NCBI GenBank assembly: GCA_021234155.1
Contig: JAJEKV010000021.1
Span: 15,635,563 to 15,699,562, forward strand
Direction: 5' to 3'
Length of the DNA stretch: 64,000 nucleotides
Source of the DNA: Isoetes taiwanensis
Taxonomy: Eukaryota > Streptophyta > Lycopodiopsida > Isoetales > Isoetaceae
The position numbers and the translations under genes were made by a program. Positions within the stretch are counted from its first letter, which is position 1; the number at the start of each line of letters is the position of its first letter. A model generated the notes under the pieces. The model searched no databases, was not told the DNA's origin, and saw only the letters and a program-made list of their open reading frames with translations. Of the stretch, positions 23,191 to 35,007 are shown piece after piece.

Positions 23191-24228
23191 ACTGAGTAGA
23201 ATGTATGCCCATCTGCCTATTGCTTTGTTTGGCAAACAAACCGAAGAAGAGAAGAATGCATTTAACTTTATTCTTGGTGAATTTCTTCCATTTCTCTTGA
23301 ATACTAGCTCATCTGCTCGAAAGCATCTCCAAATTTTGAAGGTGTACAAAGCCTATTGAAAAGAAGTTTAATTTATAATCAACTTGCTACCCTAGGAAAT
23401 AGAATCGAGTATAAATTCAAGTGATAACATCTGACTCCGTGAGATGAGGTAGCAGTGATGAAGATATGGTGCTTCGGTTCAATGTGGAAACAACCATTGG
23501 TTGCTAAGTCAATAAAGTTCGAAGTTAAGAAAACGGTTCGCATTAGTTTTAGTTGTGACATTTAATTGCTAGCTAAAGATAGTGAGTTTTAACATGAATT
23601 ATTAGAAACTCAGAGCTAAATGTATTATTGTAATCAATAGGCGTGGACTATACGCAATAAGAAGAACAAGTTAATATAACTAGAGGAACAAACAACTTAA
23701 ATTGGGCCATTTCTAACATTTCGTAATAGCTTAAATGCACTATTTTCAAAAGACTAGGTAGTTTAACACAAGCATACCATATTTATCCCATTCTTGAGCA
23801 TAGAAGATTCATTCCGATGATGAGTTGCAAGAAGCATCCTGCCATTCCATTTATAGCACAAAGAATCTCCTTTGTTGACAAGTAGGTAGGCAATCGTAAA
23901 TTCAATCTAAGATGTAACACTACTAAAGTGTAGTATTTATCTCTCTTGGCAATATTTTATGTTTCCAAAAAACGTTTTTCTACCTCTGTTCCATGTCAAT
24001 CAAAAAATCCAATCATGTTGAAGCGTGTGGTGATAACATACAATAATTTGACCTAAAGTTATGCACTAAAAAGATGCAACTCATCTCTTATGTTGCATTT
24101 GATTTTTATATATTACTACCCAAATTGTTGTGTACGAAATACATGTGGCAAGAACGCAAATTTTATGCCTTATCGTTGCTCCTACAGTCTTAATATGCAA
24201 GTTTTCATCTTCTTCAAATTGTTACTAA

Positions 24229-24256
24229 GCCCGGCAACGCCGGGCACCATAACTAG
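24229..24256 (+). terminator. Helitron 3-prime terminal hairpin and CTAG end
   Basis: 7-bp stem GCCCGGC/GCCGGGC with loop AAC (24229-24245), 11 bases, then CTAG followed by target T. This is the Helitron transposition-termination structure, not a transcription terminator. Confidence 0.9.
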
Positions 24257-24689
24257 TAGTAATTTATATTCCGTCTTATTTATTTGTTAGTGTTGTATTA
24301 ATGTTTGGATATATTTAGATTGATGTCATGCTTGTAGCCTCAAAGGATTCTCTCGAGACAAAACTCTCTCTCTAGCACCCAAGAGACTCTCTCTCTAGTG
24401 CCTTGTCCATTTTTCTCTCTCTTTAGGGTTTACGCTCTCTCTCTCTCTAGGGTTTTCAAGCACTTTCTCCCTCTACACTTAGAGCCCCTTCCCTCAACTT
24501 GTCAGCTCATTTTTATCTCTGCTACCTTTGCAATGCACCCTTTTATTACTCTCTCTACTTCCCTAATTTTCGTGGCCACTTTCTCTCTCCAAGATTTTGT
24601 CATATGGCAATGCTTTTTCGCTAGAAGTGGCTCAAAGCACGCCAATAGTCTCGCCGAACATTTTCGCCAACGTAAAAGTACGAACTGAG
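24257..24689. other. Pyrimidine-rich non-coding DNA (CTCTCTCT-type), copy 1
   Basis: Runs of CTCTCTCTAG and TCTCTCTAGGG recur between 24350 and 24560. No gene is recognised. Confidence 0.45.
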
Positions 24690-26303
24690 TGGCTATATGA
24701 GAGGTGCTCAGGCCAGTTGCAACCAGCAGAGCAGCCATTGGATAGCATTATCAAGGTTCGTCAGGGATGCCCTCTCTCACCAACACTCTTTGGACTCTAC
24801 ATTGATCACGTCGAGCATTGGCTTGCCGACGGTAGTGGGTTCGAGTTCAACTGTTGCACCAGGTCGCCAGACAGCTAACATATGTAGATGATGTGGAACT
24901 TCTAGCATACAGCTTGGCAGACATGCAATGCCTTGATGCCTTGGACACATTCTGCCAGGCAACAGACATGTGCGCCAACCTGGCCAAGACGAAGGTGGTC
25001 CTCATATCATCATCCCGCCAGCCAAGGATCCCTTCCATCAGTTACCACGGATAAAATGTAGAGGTAGCACCAAGTTACAAGCACCTTGGAGTGGAGTTTC
25101 CTTCTGCCATGTACTAGGACACTTCTATTCGACTGCGGGTGACAACAGGCTGGAACCCACTATATGCAATGCAGAACAACATCCACAGAGTGGAGCTGTA
25201 TGACTGGGATCATTAGTCGCACCTGTATAGGGTCTTGGTGGAGCCTATCCTTTTGTAGCGGGTTGAAGTCTGGGGGTCAATATGGTGTCCCTCGCCATTT
25301 GGAATGAACTGAAGTAGGTGCAAAAAGTCTTCTTGACACGGTGCTAGGGTGTAGTCCACGGTCCCGTATCAAATCCTGTTGTAGGAGATAGATTTCTTGC
25401 CTCTTCAGAGGGCAACCCTTGACCGCCACATTTTCTACTTTTAGATTGTGGTCAGTATGGATAATTCTTGTCTCTCTCACCTAGCCTACACAGTGGCAAT
25501 GGGGATGCAGTGCTTGAAGGCCTGCTGAAAGACAAGAGAGCTCAGTGGCTGGCCAAATGGAATGTTCACAGCACATGTGCATACAGGTGCGAACAGATAC
25601 GGATCACCTTGATGTGAGACAATACCTTGATGCCTACTTCCTTAGCAAGTTTTGGGATGCTGGCACCCTTGAGATCAAGCCATCATATTACTGGCACCAC
25701 ATCCCCTCACACATTGGAACGGAGCCCGCAACATTACTTGCGCAACCACCTGCCTATGAAAAAGTGGAGACTCATTGCCTCAATCCGCACAGGGGCGCAC
25801 CATCTCCGAATTGAGATGGGTCGCTGGAATGGGGAGTCACGACAGGACATGCTTTGTCAACGTTGCCAAGCAAGAGCCGTTGAGGATGAATATCACACCA
25901 ATTGGAGCCATCCAGCGTATGATCAGCTCCGGACACATTACACTGAGCTAATCAGGCCTAGCCAATCCTTACATATGATATTGGGCACGACTTCAGTACG
26001 GACACTGGCATTGTACCTCCAAGAGGTCATGGACATGCAGGATCAGCTATGTCCAGCACCACTCACCTGACATGCATCTCATGATGCGTGGTAATGTGTT
26101 TTGTATATTTTGTACATGTGTACAATTTCACAACATTCTTATTGATGCCACAGTTTCCCCCCAAAAAACTCTTCAGGACGAGGGGTTTTTTAATCCGGAT
26201 TGTAATAAATCTGTTGCACCCTTTGTATTGGGTCCCATAGGTAGCTGGGTCTCCGTGAACGCTAAAAATCCTTATATTCTATTTTATTCTATTCTATTCT
26301 ATT
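24690..26303 (+). pseudogene. Truncated LINE: reverse transcriptase C-terminal part and 3-prime end, copy 1
   Basis: Starts inside the RT palm: VRQGCPLSPTLFGLYIDHVE (about 24754-24813), then, one frame over, LTYVDDVELLAY (about 24875-24911) with the catalytic YVDD box. Next come a YKHLGVEFPS-type segment (about 25065) in broken frames, then LRIEMGRWNGESRQDMLCQR with CQARAVEDEYHTNW (about 25800-25910), a Cys/His cluster like the zf-RVT region of plant LINEs. The 3-prime end is the family end GGTCTCCGTGAACGCTAAAA with an ATTCT-type tail to about 26303. Endonuclease and ORF1 are missing (5-prime truncation) and the frames are broken, so it is dead. Confidence 0.8.
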
Positions 26304-26319
26304 ATATTTTCTCCTTCCC

Positions 26320-26640
26320 TTTCAACAAGGTAATGGCGCGGACTAAGTGACTTTGTAATAGTTCTTTACTTTTTGTCTTGACCGAGTGACTTTGTCATAG
26401 TTCTTTACTTCCTTGCCATTGAGTGACTTTTATGATAGTTCTTTACTTTTTTCCACTTTCTCTCTCCTTGCCTTCCGTCGTAAAAGGTGGACGTGATGCT
26501 TTTTGCCACTCTCTCTCCTTGCCTTCCAAGCGGACTGAGTGACTTTGTGATAGTCCTTTACTTTTTGCTAGGATTGAGTGATATTGTGATAGTTCTTTAC
26601 GCTTTGTACCACTTTGTCTCTCCCTTGCCTAGTAGCTAAT
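26320..26640 (+). repeat. ~45-bp monomer-like repeats upstream of the second LINE, copy 1
   Basis: GAGTGACTTTGTGATAGTTC with TTTACTTTTT recurs about six times with variable spacers rich in CTCTCTCCTTGCCTTCC. Located just upstream of a LINE ORF1, it resembles the monomer promoters found at LINE 5-prime ends. That role is inferred. Confidence 0.5.
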
Positions 26641-26975
26641 TTCTCTCTCTTGGTTGCTTGAGCTAGAGATACATGGGCTTTGCTTAATCTCGCCATTCAA
26701 CATCCGGACTACCTCATTCCCTCAATCTCATCCCAAAGGAATTCACCATAGCCAAAATTGAACCCCCTCCCCTTACCCCTCACACACCACATCCCCCCCC
26801 CCAAAAAAAAAAAAACGGGAATCTTGTATCAACCACTCCAGGGTGGGCGTCGATTGTGCTTTTTTTTCATCCTTTAAAATAGTCAAGCCCTCAAGAAGCC
26901 CTTAGCTCCTTCGAACTTTTACTACCTTTCGGTCCCTCCTCCTTCCTTCCTAGCTTCTAGACCCTTACTTTAGCC

Positions 26976-27450
26976 ATGGCAACCCTAGTGATAGAGAAAC
27001 CAAAGAAGTCTTGCATCCCTTCAACCTATCCCACTGATATGCATGTCGATGACTCGGACCAAAGGTCCGCCCTCCCAAAAAAAAAAAAACAACAACAAAA
27101 AACCACGACATGCGGACATGGCATCGATCTCCCCGAGAGAGTATGTAGACATAATTCCCATCCACACTGAACCGATATGATCTTGGCGAAATCGATAGGT
27201 ATACACTTGAAAAGGAAGGCGGAAGCAAAACATGTGCAACAAGCATGGCCCATCGGACCACGTGGTGGATACACCCATCTAGTAGCAAGTCGTGTCAATC
27301 CATCATTATTAGCTATATTGACTAGATGATAATTCTCCCGAGGAACATTGGAAGTAGATTCAAGCTTATCGAGGGAACATAGCCCAAATTGCATCTTTGG
27401 CGGATGTGCACTGCCTCTACACCTAGACCGGCCTTCAAGAAACAACCCAC
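26976..27450 (+). pseudogene. LINE ORF1 N-terminal part, truncated at duplication junction
   Basis: ATG at 26976 with context GCCATGGCA. Reads MATLVIEKPKKSCIPSTYPT, DMHVDDSD, then a Lys/Gln run, and in a shifted frame the LKRKAEAK segment. It is the same start as in copy 2 at 38433. The frame is cut where the pogo-type element of copy 2 begins (27451), so only about 160 codons remain. Confidence 0.65.
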
Positions 27451-28159
27451 TAGGGTATGGTCGCCATGTTCCGCGCACTTAAGGGGCAAATTGTCCTCAT
27501 ACACCCGGATTTCACCCGTATTTCGATCCGTCAATTTATTCGGATACCTAATGTTGTCCTTAACATCTTCCCCGAAGACAATTTTCTGAAATTCGATCTC
27601 TATTGAAAGTTATGGTCGCATAAAGGAAGGGGGGTCAAACGTCCCCCGTCGCCAGGCTCCTAACCACCCTTCGTTGTAGCCGAGGCCCTCTTTAGTGTGG
27701 CTTATAGCACGCTAACGCGCGTCAGTTGCCTCCTACCGCGCACCAGTTGCCACCTATCGCGCACGTGCGTGGATCTTCACGCCAAACCTTCTCCCACAAT
27801 AGGGCCATATCCCATTAATATCGGCGGACCTAGGTGCCATATACGAGGCCTAGGTCGCCAGCTACCGATACGTATGGTACCGGCTATCGAGGTACCGCCA
27901 ACGGTAATGGTTGCCTTTTTGGCCCTCTTCGTGCCAAAATCGAGGCGATTTTCTGCACTCCACCTCCAATTCTTGAGCCAAATTGGCCCGAACATTCTCT
28001 GCCATGTCCGGATGAAAATTAATTCGGCTGTAAAAGCCAGATTTTTTGAAATCCTGACCTATCATTGCAGTTAAGCCTTTAAATGGAGAGATCGAGCAGG
28101 CGGTAGTCCATTCCGCTCAAGCATCCGGGTTTCTCAAGCGTCGGAGGTAAGTTCTGAGC

Positions 28160-28520
28160 GCCTGATATGTTTTTGTTTCGAATCATGCATTGATCTTGTG
28201 TATTTTTCGTTGGTGTTACGGGGTTTAGAAATACATGGATGCGGAAGAACCGGTTATCCCGGTCCGGGGGAGGTGGGGCGTGGTGAGGGGTGGCGGATAT
28301 GATCCGTCGAAGAGGGCTTCGCCTGCCCAAGTGCTCCTTCCTCCCACAGTTAGCTCCTCCTCGACCTCAACGACTCCTAATTCCTTCAAAATTAGGAACC
28401 GTTTGGTGACCCCGCAGAGATCACAACGGTCACAAGGGAGGTCTCGCCAAAAATCGTCTCTCAAGTTGAGCGGGCTCGCCGTTCGAGAAATGATCCGATC
28501 CATTGCCGGATCGTGAGTCA
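28160..28520 (+). pseudogene. Possible second gene of the pogo-type element, copy 2
   Basis: Counterpart of 12630-12975. Donor GGAG/GTAAGTTCTG near 28150; the acceptor AG seen in copy 1 is altered here to GTTACGGGG. The frame from ATG 28235 runs 93 residues, Ser/Arg-rich (SSSSTSTTPNSFKIRN). Confidence 0.3.
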
Positions 28521-29000
28521 CGTAGAAGGCGACCATGTGCTCTTCCAGAGCCCTGTAGGTTAATGACCTCTCGCCCTCTTTGTACAGAAAGGCCACCCTG
28601 GACGATCCTCCCCTCCTCTTCCTTCTTGGTTTAGCTTGTGAAACATCCCTTCGGGCTTATTTTGTGCAGCCTGAGGGCTCAATTTTGTCTGATCATTTTT
28701 TTTGTTTAATGGAATGATCTTCTTATTACTGTCACTGTTGCTTATGTTCATTGCTGTTCATTGCTTATGTTCATTGCTGTTGTTATTTATTTATGATAAA
28801 TCAGTTGCAAACAGCAGAATGTGCAACAGTCTTATCACTATTTTAATCATAAATCTTGTACAACAAGTTCACTATTTTGTTCATATATTATGTACAATAA
28901 GTTGTCGAGATACTTAATTGTCTTGGGTTTCATCCGAGTCTTCGGATACCTGTGCACATTGTCTGTTAATAGCAATGCCAAATAAAAGGTGAACTGAAAA

Positions 29001-31880
29001 TTATGATTGCAAGGTGACCAAATATACCTGACTATCAGCGGGTGTAGCTATGAATGAAGTCCCCTCCCCAAACCTTGGAGTTGGCTGGGTTACTCGAGCC
29101 ATGTCAGCCCTCCATATCCTTGCAAACCCAACATCCATCTCCTTTGCACGGCTTACAATTCCAGGGTCCACCCCAATTTCCACCATCTCCCTGATAATCC
29201 TTGCCTTGTCTATTGCAGCAACCTGGTCATGTTCGGGTCCTGAATTGGCGGCAGCGTAGTTCACCCATCCCTGGGTGTCCAGTCTCATTGAGTTGCCATG
29301 AACAATATCAGCATGTTGCTGTGGAGCTGGCTAGTCCCACCTCTTCAATGGTGAATTGAGTGTGCTGATTGGGTTTGCTACAGGCCTAACTAGAGGTATG
29401 CAACCCTCTATACTTACATTATGCTCATGACCAGCATCACCCGAGCAGATATGTGTGTCATCTAAACTGCACATGACTTGCTCTTCATCAGCATCATCCA
29501 ATGGTTGTGAGTTCAGGTCTACACAGGGACTAGCAGGAACAGCAGGTTCAAGAGCTTGGTCAATTCCTGGGGCTGATTTACAGCAATGGGTGCCCCAAGT
29601 GGACTTAACCCTTGTCTCACCCTAAGTCTGTTCCTCACCTGTAATCTTCTTGTCTTAACCTCCTCACTCAACACCCTTTGAAAACCAAATATGGATGCCA
29701 CTCTAGACATCCCCCTTGGGTACATAAACTCCCTAAGCCTTGCAGCACTTGCAGCTTCCCTTGCATCAGCCAGCTTCCTCTTCTCTTTCTCCTCCCTGTT
29801 AGCCTGTGCCCTCTTAGCAGCCTCCTCCCTTTCAGCCTTCCTTCTTGCAGTCTCAACCTTCCTTCTTTACCGGTGCTCCATTTTCAATTTCTCGACCTCT
29901 TCTAGCCTTCTAGCACATTACGCTCTCAATGCCTCCACGAAACCATCACTTGATATATGAACTCTCCCTCCTAGATCGGGGGCAAAGCCTCTCTTCCTTG
30001 CCCTTATGAGTGCGTGATGGCATGCCACATGTTTGAGACCCTCCAACATCATTGACATGCACGACTCACTACTGGAAAGACCTTCCATGGGTAATTCATG
30101 GGTATGTTCCACATGCTTTCAGTTGTGGCACTTGCTCACCAGGTTGGATTGTGTGGCGTTTGGTCATTTTGCACATCAATTGGGAGTTGTCAGTAAGGCC
30201 TCCCATAGGCTGGTGCACTTACGCCATGTCAAAGGCCTCCACTTGTGCCATATCACGGATGATAATCTTCTCCGGCCTGCTCTGGCTTCTTTGTAATGTC
30301 TTCAACATGCACCCTCCTAAACTGGGTACATTCTTGGGTTGGCTTAACCTTCTCACGGTCAAAGGGCCGGATACCGTGGCTCTAAAACACTGCCTTGATG
30401 TTTTGGGGTGTGAGGCCACATGCAATTGATTGTGAAATCAATTACGCTATCTCCTCCTTCTTTGATTCAGCCCTCCCTTTGCTAACCATATAGGCAGCTC
30501 TATGCCTCTTGAATCTTTGCCTTAAAAGGGCAAAGCATGTCACATCTAGAGGTTGAAGTCTATGAGATGTGTGTAGAGGCAATAATGCAAAGTGGATGCC
30601 CTTCTCTTTTGCCTCAATATGACTTCCAACTCTACATGACCGCCATGACCATCCAATATGATAAGGTGAGGCTGGTGCGGGGATACACCACACGGAACTC
30701 TTCTTTGCAAAATGTGACAAACCATGACTTAAAAGCAGTTACGATGTCATCCAAGCGAAAGATTGGACAGCTTTGAATGGCACCTTCTTCACATCTTGCA
30801 ATGTGATCCCGCCTCATCGCGATTACTTTAAAAATGTACATGTTGGGGATCCTGTACCCCTCGGCATTAACACAAACCAAAATTGTAACCCATTCCCTAT
30901 TGTTCATGACCACCTCACTCACCCTATTCCCCCTTTCTAGCTATGATTTTCAGCCTCTTCACTTTCCCTGCTGAATTCCAGTCTAAAAGATTCCATATCC
31001 TTGAGGGCTTTGAAAAAGGCAAATTCAAAGATAAATCTGCTTGAGCCCTGCATAGAAGTTGTCGAGGTTCTCCCTGTCATGGCACGGGCCACAGCCACAT
31101 CTAGGGTTTCGGACTCCTTAGAGCAACCCGGGGTGTCTTTGCTTAAAAGAGCTTCCACCACTTAGTGCCTGGTACTCGATTCACCACATGACCCCCTTTT
31201 AGCCATCTCTGCCTTTCTCCTTGGCGGATAGATAACCCAAACCCCCATCCCTTGCTCGCCTGCTAAGGGCCCAATTGACCGAGCTCCTCCTCTTGGAGAG
31301 TTGTCAATATTTGTGGATGATTTGTTTGCTTGTGGCTTGTTCGACCATATAGCCAATCCACGATTGTGGACTCGGTATACCGGACCTCCTAGATGCCTCT
31401 CTAATCGAAATGCCAAATTAAACACCTCTTCGAGGATGTCGAGCATTTGCTCTTACGTCCATTGACCTCTCCTACTTTCGGCCTCCTTGGCATTGGGCCG
31501 GCCCAACCCGACTTTGTGGTGCCCTCTTCTTTGTCCCGGGCGCTGAGACCCTCTTGGATGATGCGGTCTCACGGTACCCCTTTCGAAGATCGGATTCTCT
31601 TCGTGCCCTCGTCGAAACCATGGCTACCTTAGGTGCTCTTCCGCACCTCTTCGATAACATATGAACTATGGAAGGAGGGCTGGATTTTATGGCCATGGAA
31701 GCCATAGCGGGTGTCGGAGAATTGAAATTCGAAGAATGCAATCGAGTGCAAGCTTTGGGCGCCAAATCGTTTTAAACCCGCATTGAATTCGTTTCAAATC
31801 GGCATGCTCGAGGTTTTTTCTTCAACACGGACATGGTCATCCAGTGCACGAGTATGGTGTCCCAAGGCATGGTGTCTGGG
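29001..31880 (-). pseudogene. DDE_1 (pogo-like) transposase, frame-disrupted, copy 2
   Basis: Keeps the same blocks as copy 1: EVVMNNREWVTILVCVNAEG (about 30920-30860), FALLPLHTSHRLQPLDVTCF (about 30590-30530), YPRGMSRVASIFGFQRVL (about 29725-29670), and a C-terminus readable to the stop at 29001 (GWVNYAAANSGPEHDQVAAI, then IIREMVEIGVDPGIVS). Here the C-terminal third is open where copy 1 is broken, while the second-Asp block (ILDGHGSH-type) is broken where copy 1 is intact. The two copies together suggest one recently intact ancestor. The N-terminal region near 31450-31160 shows EVFNLAFRLERHL- and SHKQTNHPQILTTL-type words of the DNA-binding domain. Confidence 0.75.
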
Positions 31881-32232
31881 ACATTCGCTCACTACAGAGG
31901 CCACGACAGGCACGGTTGATGGACCCTTGGTGTCTCGGTTGACGGAACCCCGGATAATGACACCTGGCCACAAAACGACGGTACATAGACGCATATACCC
32001 ATGACAGCATGACGACAACCCGCGAAAGGACGGGGGGTTTTCCGTCGCTCCGAGGTGGGGTCACGGCAGAAGGCGACCATACCCTATGCCACCCTCAAGA
32101 AGACTTAAAGGACCCAAAGGGTGTTATGTGATTGAACCTTCAAAAACATGTGAGTTGTTAAGAAAATACAAATAAGGAGGGGGTTTCTTGGTGGGCATCC
32201 TTAAGAGGTCCATCGCAGTAAATGTCGGACGT

Positions 32233-32360
32233 GAGCATGTTATAGCCAGCCTTAAATGGCAAAAAATCTGCTCCACAAAAACGCCATGTCATTTTTCTGG
32301 CGTGGCTATAACATGTCAAAGACATGAATATACCACGGATATGCCCGTGGCTATAACATG
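32233..32360. repeat. Nested inverted repeat, copy 2
   Basis: Same CATGTTATAGCCA / TGGCTATAACATG structure as at 16703-16830. Confidence 0.5.
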
Positions 32361-32941
32361 ACGACGACCGATATAGATATATATGGTTGCTACATAAGAG
32401 GTTTGTTTTGACAACTTTGGGAAAGAAAATATGGTACACCACCATTATAGACACATGACCTACTCTTCTAAGGGTGGGTAGAATGCATGTTCTCATATAT
32501 TGCAAAGCATACTAGAGAGGTAAAAAAAATATACTTTTACCTTATCGCTGTGACTTCTTACTTCATATAAGGGTCGGTGCTGTTGGAGGTGATAAATGTG
32601 TGTGCGCCTTATCCGTCCTTGCCAAAACAATGTTTTGGCTTTAAACAAGCAAGTTGCCTTATGAATTCAATTCAATTCAATTCTTATGCCACAAAAAGAT
32701 TAGCATCACCACAATAAAATTTATAAATTATTTCTGCATGAAGAAAGTGCTACACTGACAAGAATACCAGAACAATTCGAGTTTAGAAGCAAAGAAAACC
32801 TGTTCCATACCCAGAAGTGTAGATCTAGAAAACTTTCATTGTCATATAAAGAGGGGAAAAAAAAATCTACAATGGAAAAGTTCCATATTTACAGTGAAGA
32901 AAAACTTTGTAACTCAACAAAGAGTAACATCTTTACAGGAA

Positions 32942-33403
32942 TTACATAACCCTTTTCTGCTCTACAGCCAATCTAGCAGCTATGGCAGAATGATACATAG
33001 TATCATGCCAGGTCTCAAGCTGCAACATTTCCTGTCTAAGAAGCCTGGCTTTTTCCCTAGTAAAATTAGCAAAGGGCTTAACATGTTTGGGAGGAAAATC
33101 TGAAACAGGGGCCTCTTTTTTCTGCTCAAGAACAGAGCTAGCAGCAGCAGGCTGAGGCTGAGACCAATCTGGATCTGAAGCAGGAGAAAATTGAAACAGG
33201 GGACTCCACCAGTTAGATCTGCCTTTTCCAGTGCTATTTTTTATCATTTGCATGACCTCTTCTTCCCTTCCTTCCCTCTTTTCCCTTTCCTGTTTTACAG
33301 CAGCACAGATTCTTGGATTAGAATGCATACCGGTTCTTTTCGCCGCCGCCGGGTCGGATATGAGGCATCCGCTTAGCACAAAATTGCTCTGCAAGGTCGT
33401 CAT
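32942..33403 (-). CDS. Small conserved plant protein of unknown function, copy 2
   Basis: 153 residues, identical to the copy at 17368-17856 up to VEQK near the C-terminus, then ending RVM. The difference is one extra T in a T-run (CCCTTTTC). Related plant proteins usually stop soon after the MYHSAIA-RLA helix, so the shorter end is the more family-like (inference). The WWSPLF motif, the FTREKARLLRQEM helix and the DTMYHSAIAARLA end are all present. Upstream G-boxes are retained near 33954 and 34041. The host role is unknown. Confidence 0.7.
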   Translation of the reverse strand: MTTLQSNFVLSGCLISDPAAAKRTGMHSNPRICAAVKQEREKREGREEEVMQMIKNSTGKGRSNWWSPLFQFSPASDPDWSQPQPAAASSVLEQKKEAPVSDFPPKHVKPFANFTREKARLLRQEMLQLETWHDTMYHSAIAARLAVEQKRVM

Positions 33404-34403
33404 TTTTCAACCAAATCCAACAACAAGACCAAGCGCTTTAACTTCTAGGGCTCTGCTTTCGCACAGAGATTGATCCGTTCTTGAATCCCCAAAAATGAAC
33501 AGTGGATTCGATTATTCCACACAAACAGTATCGATTCTTAGTGCTGTGACACGAAGCAACAGGGGAGCTTGAAAGAAACGGCAAAGATTCGCCGGAATAA
33601 GATGAAATGCATAAAAAATTTTGAGGGACTAAAACAGCCCCAAATGTGAAGATTTGATCCGCAGAGAGGGAAAGCCGTAGCAAAAAAATGCAGATTGGAG
33701 CGAGAAATGGGATGGATCAGATGAACAGCAGTGTTCGAGGACAAAATGAGACAGTCTAAGATTAGGAGGACTGCGTGTAGTGTCTTTCTTGCTTCACGAA
33801 AAGCTCGATGCGCCTTTTTTAAGCCGTTGTGGGGTCTCCCACTTTGCCTTATCCCTTAGCCTAAACACGTTGTTTCTTCCTTTTCCCACTTTTTTGCTCA
33901 TTTCCTCACCTGTTGGCACTTTCCTCATGTAAAAATATCCCACCCTGGACTTGCCACGTGGCACTTTTGCCTAGTCAGCCATGTCCGTTGAGGCCGTCAT
34001 ACACATCTCGGCATCTTTGCCAAGTAAACGCTAAGCTCGTCCACGTGGCAGATTCCCGACAAGAAAACCAGCAACTCTCCAGGCAATTCCTCTCCAGTTA
34101 AAATCTCGTAAACCACCAGGTGGTTGAAATTCCTAGCTAGCTACCAAGTTTCTCACCGGAAACCCAAGCTCGCAACCTAGCGCTTATTGCCGCTAGCTTC
34201 TAGGTTGCAGTAGACTGATGAAATGTAAGTGTCCATATGTGGACTTGCCATGTGGCACTCATGCCGAGTCAGCAATGTCAGCTGGCTCCAATGTCTTCCT
34301 AAGAAAATGCTAAGCATGTCTATGGTAGAATCCCGAGTAAAAAATGCCACTCTCAAGGCAATTGCCTGAGAGTTAAAATATCTTATTCTGCTGTGTTGTA
34401 GTG
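33404..34403 (-). promoter_or_regulatory. Promoter region of the small plant gene, copy 2
   Basis: Near-identical to 17857-18850, with TGCCACGTGGCA at about 33952-33963 and CCACGTGGCA at about 34040-34049. No separate gene is seen. Confidence 0.4.
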
Positions 34404-34460
34404 GAATAATAGAATAGAATAGAATATGATTTTATCGTCCACGGAGACCAATGAAACTCA
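34404..34460 (-). mobile_element. Very short LINE 3-prime end, copy 2
   Basis: Counterpart of 18855-18915, with one T fewer in the T-run. Confidence 0.6.
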
Positions 34461-35007
34461 AGACAATTGATGTTGTGGAGTTCTTGTATTCGTCCAACTA
34501 AAAATATTCATGTACAAGGAATCTGAGCCTAATAATCCTAGTGTGACATGGTAAGTATATAGGAGATTGAGTCAAATATCATATGATGACATGGACAGGT
34601 ATCCATTATCATGGTCCTCCTTGCATGGCAACTAAGGGCCAGATTCCAGGATGTACCTATCGATTAGCCTTAACATCAGAACTTTCAGCCTATCTTCCAC
34701 AATCACCATTCCACTGCATTCCAGCAGCTCTCCAAGAAAAACTCCAAGCATGTCCAGATGGCAGATTTGTTACAAACAACCAACAACATCCTGGGGCATC
34801 TTGCTCGGGAGTTGAATCTGTGCTTATTGCTACCACACTAAGAACTTCTAGGATCTACTGGAATGGCAAAACTAAAGATTGACACTTTGTGGACCTCTAA
34901 GTTCGTCCATTAGTCCATGTAAGAAGTTCCAGACCAGTAGAATTTCACCCTAAAAATCTATTTTCTCTTTTATCCTAGCCAAGGCGGAGGTTGCACAGGA
35001 CATGTCA

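Larger units (their letters stand above)
20140..24256 (+). mobile_element. Non-autonomous Helitron, 4117 bp, exact ends
   Basis: Copy 2 of the segmental duplication has an uninterrupted site (ATGAATA/TAGTAATTTA at 35684-35700). Copy 1 has 4117 extra bases between the same A and T. The insert begins TC (TCAATCTTGTTAATTTGGG) and ends CTAG, preceded by the hairpin GCCCGGC-AAC-GCCGGGC 11 bases from the end. Insertion between A and T with no target duplication, a 5-prime TC, a 3-prime CTRR and a subterminal hairpin are the diagnostic set for Helitrons. No Rep/helicase is visible, so it depends on another copy. It inserted after the segmental duplication. Confidence 0.93.
11933..27450. repeat. Segmental tandem duplication, copy 1
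   Basis: This unit is repeated from 27451 with an offset of about 15.52 kb, in the same orientation. It contains, in order, the pogo-type transposon, the small plant gene, a LINE 3-prime end, the Helitron (absent from copy 2), a truncated LINE and the start of a second LINE. Its left edge is the TA of the pogo transposon; its right edge lies inside ORF1 of the second LINE. Sequence outside the transposon bodies is nearly identical between copies, apart from a few short indels. Confidence 0.9.
27453..32084 (-). mobile_element. Pogo/DDE_1-type DNA transposon, copy 2
   Basis: The same 13-bp TIRs at 27453-27465 and 32072-32084, with TA at 27451-27452 and 32085-32086. The right flank is identical to copy 1; the left flank is different (LINE ORF1 sequence instead of unique DNA). 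It was therefore duplicated with its right flank, not inserted independently. Confidence 0.85.

Noticed and set aside
18855-26303. Apparent 7.4-kb transposon with inverted ends (GATTTTTATCGTCCACGGAGACC ... GGTCTCCGTG-ACG-TAAAAATC)
   Set aside because: The same end occurs singly at 1187 and in other arrangements at 5471 and 5645, always as the 3-prime end of a LINE. The two ends are independent, oppositely oriented LINE insertions.
26976-27478. Minus-strand 150-codon frame over the LINE ORF1 start
   Set aside because: It is antisense to ORF1 and driven by the T-run opposite the Lys/Gln codons.
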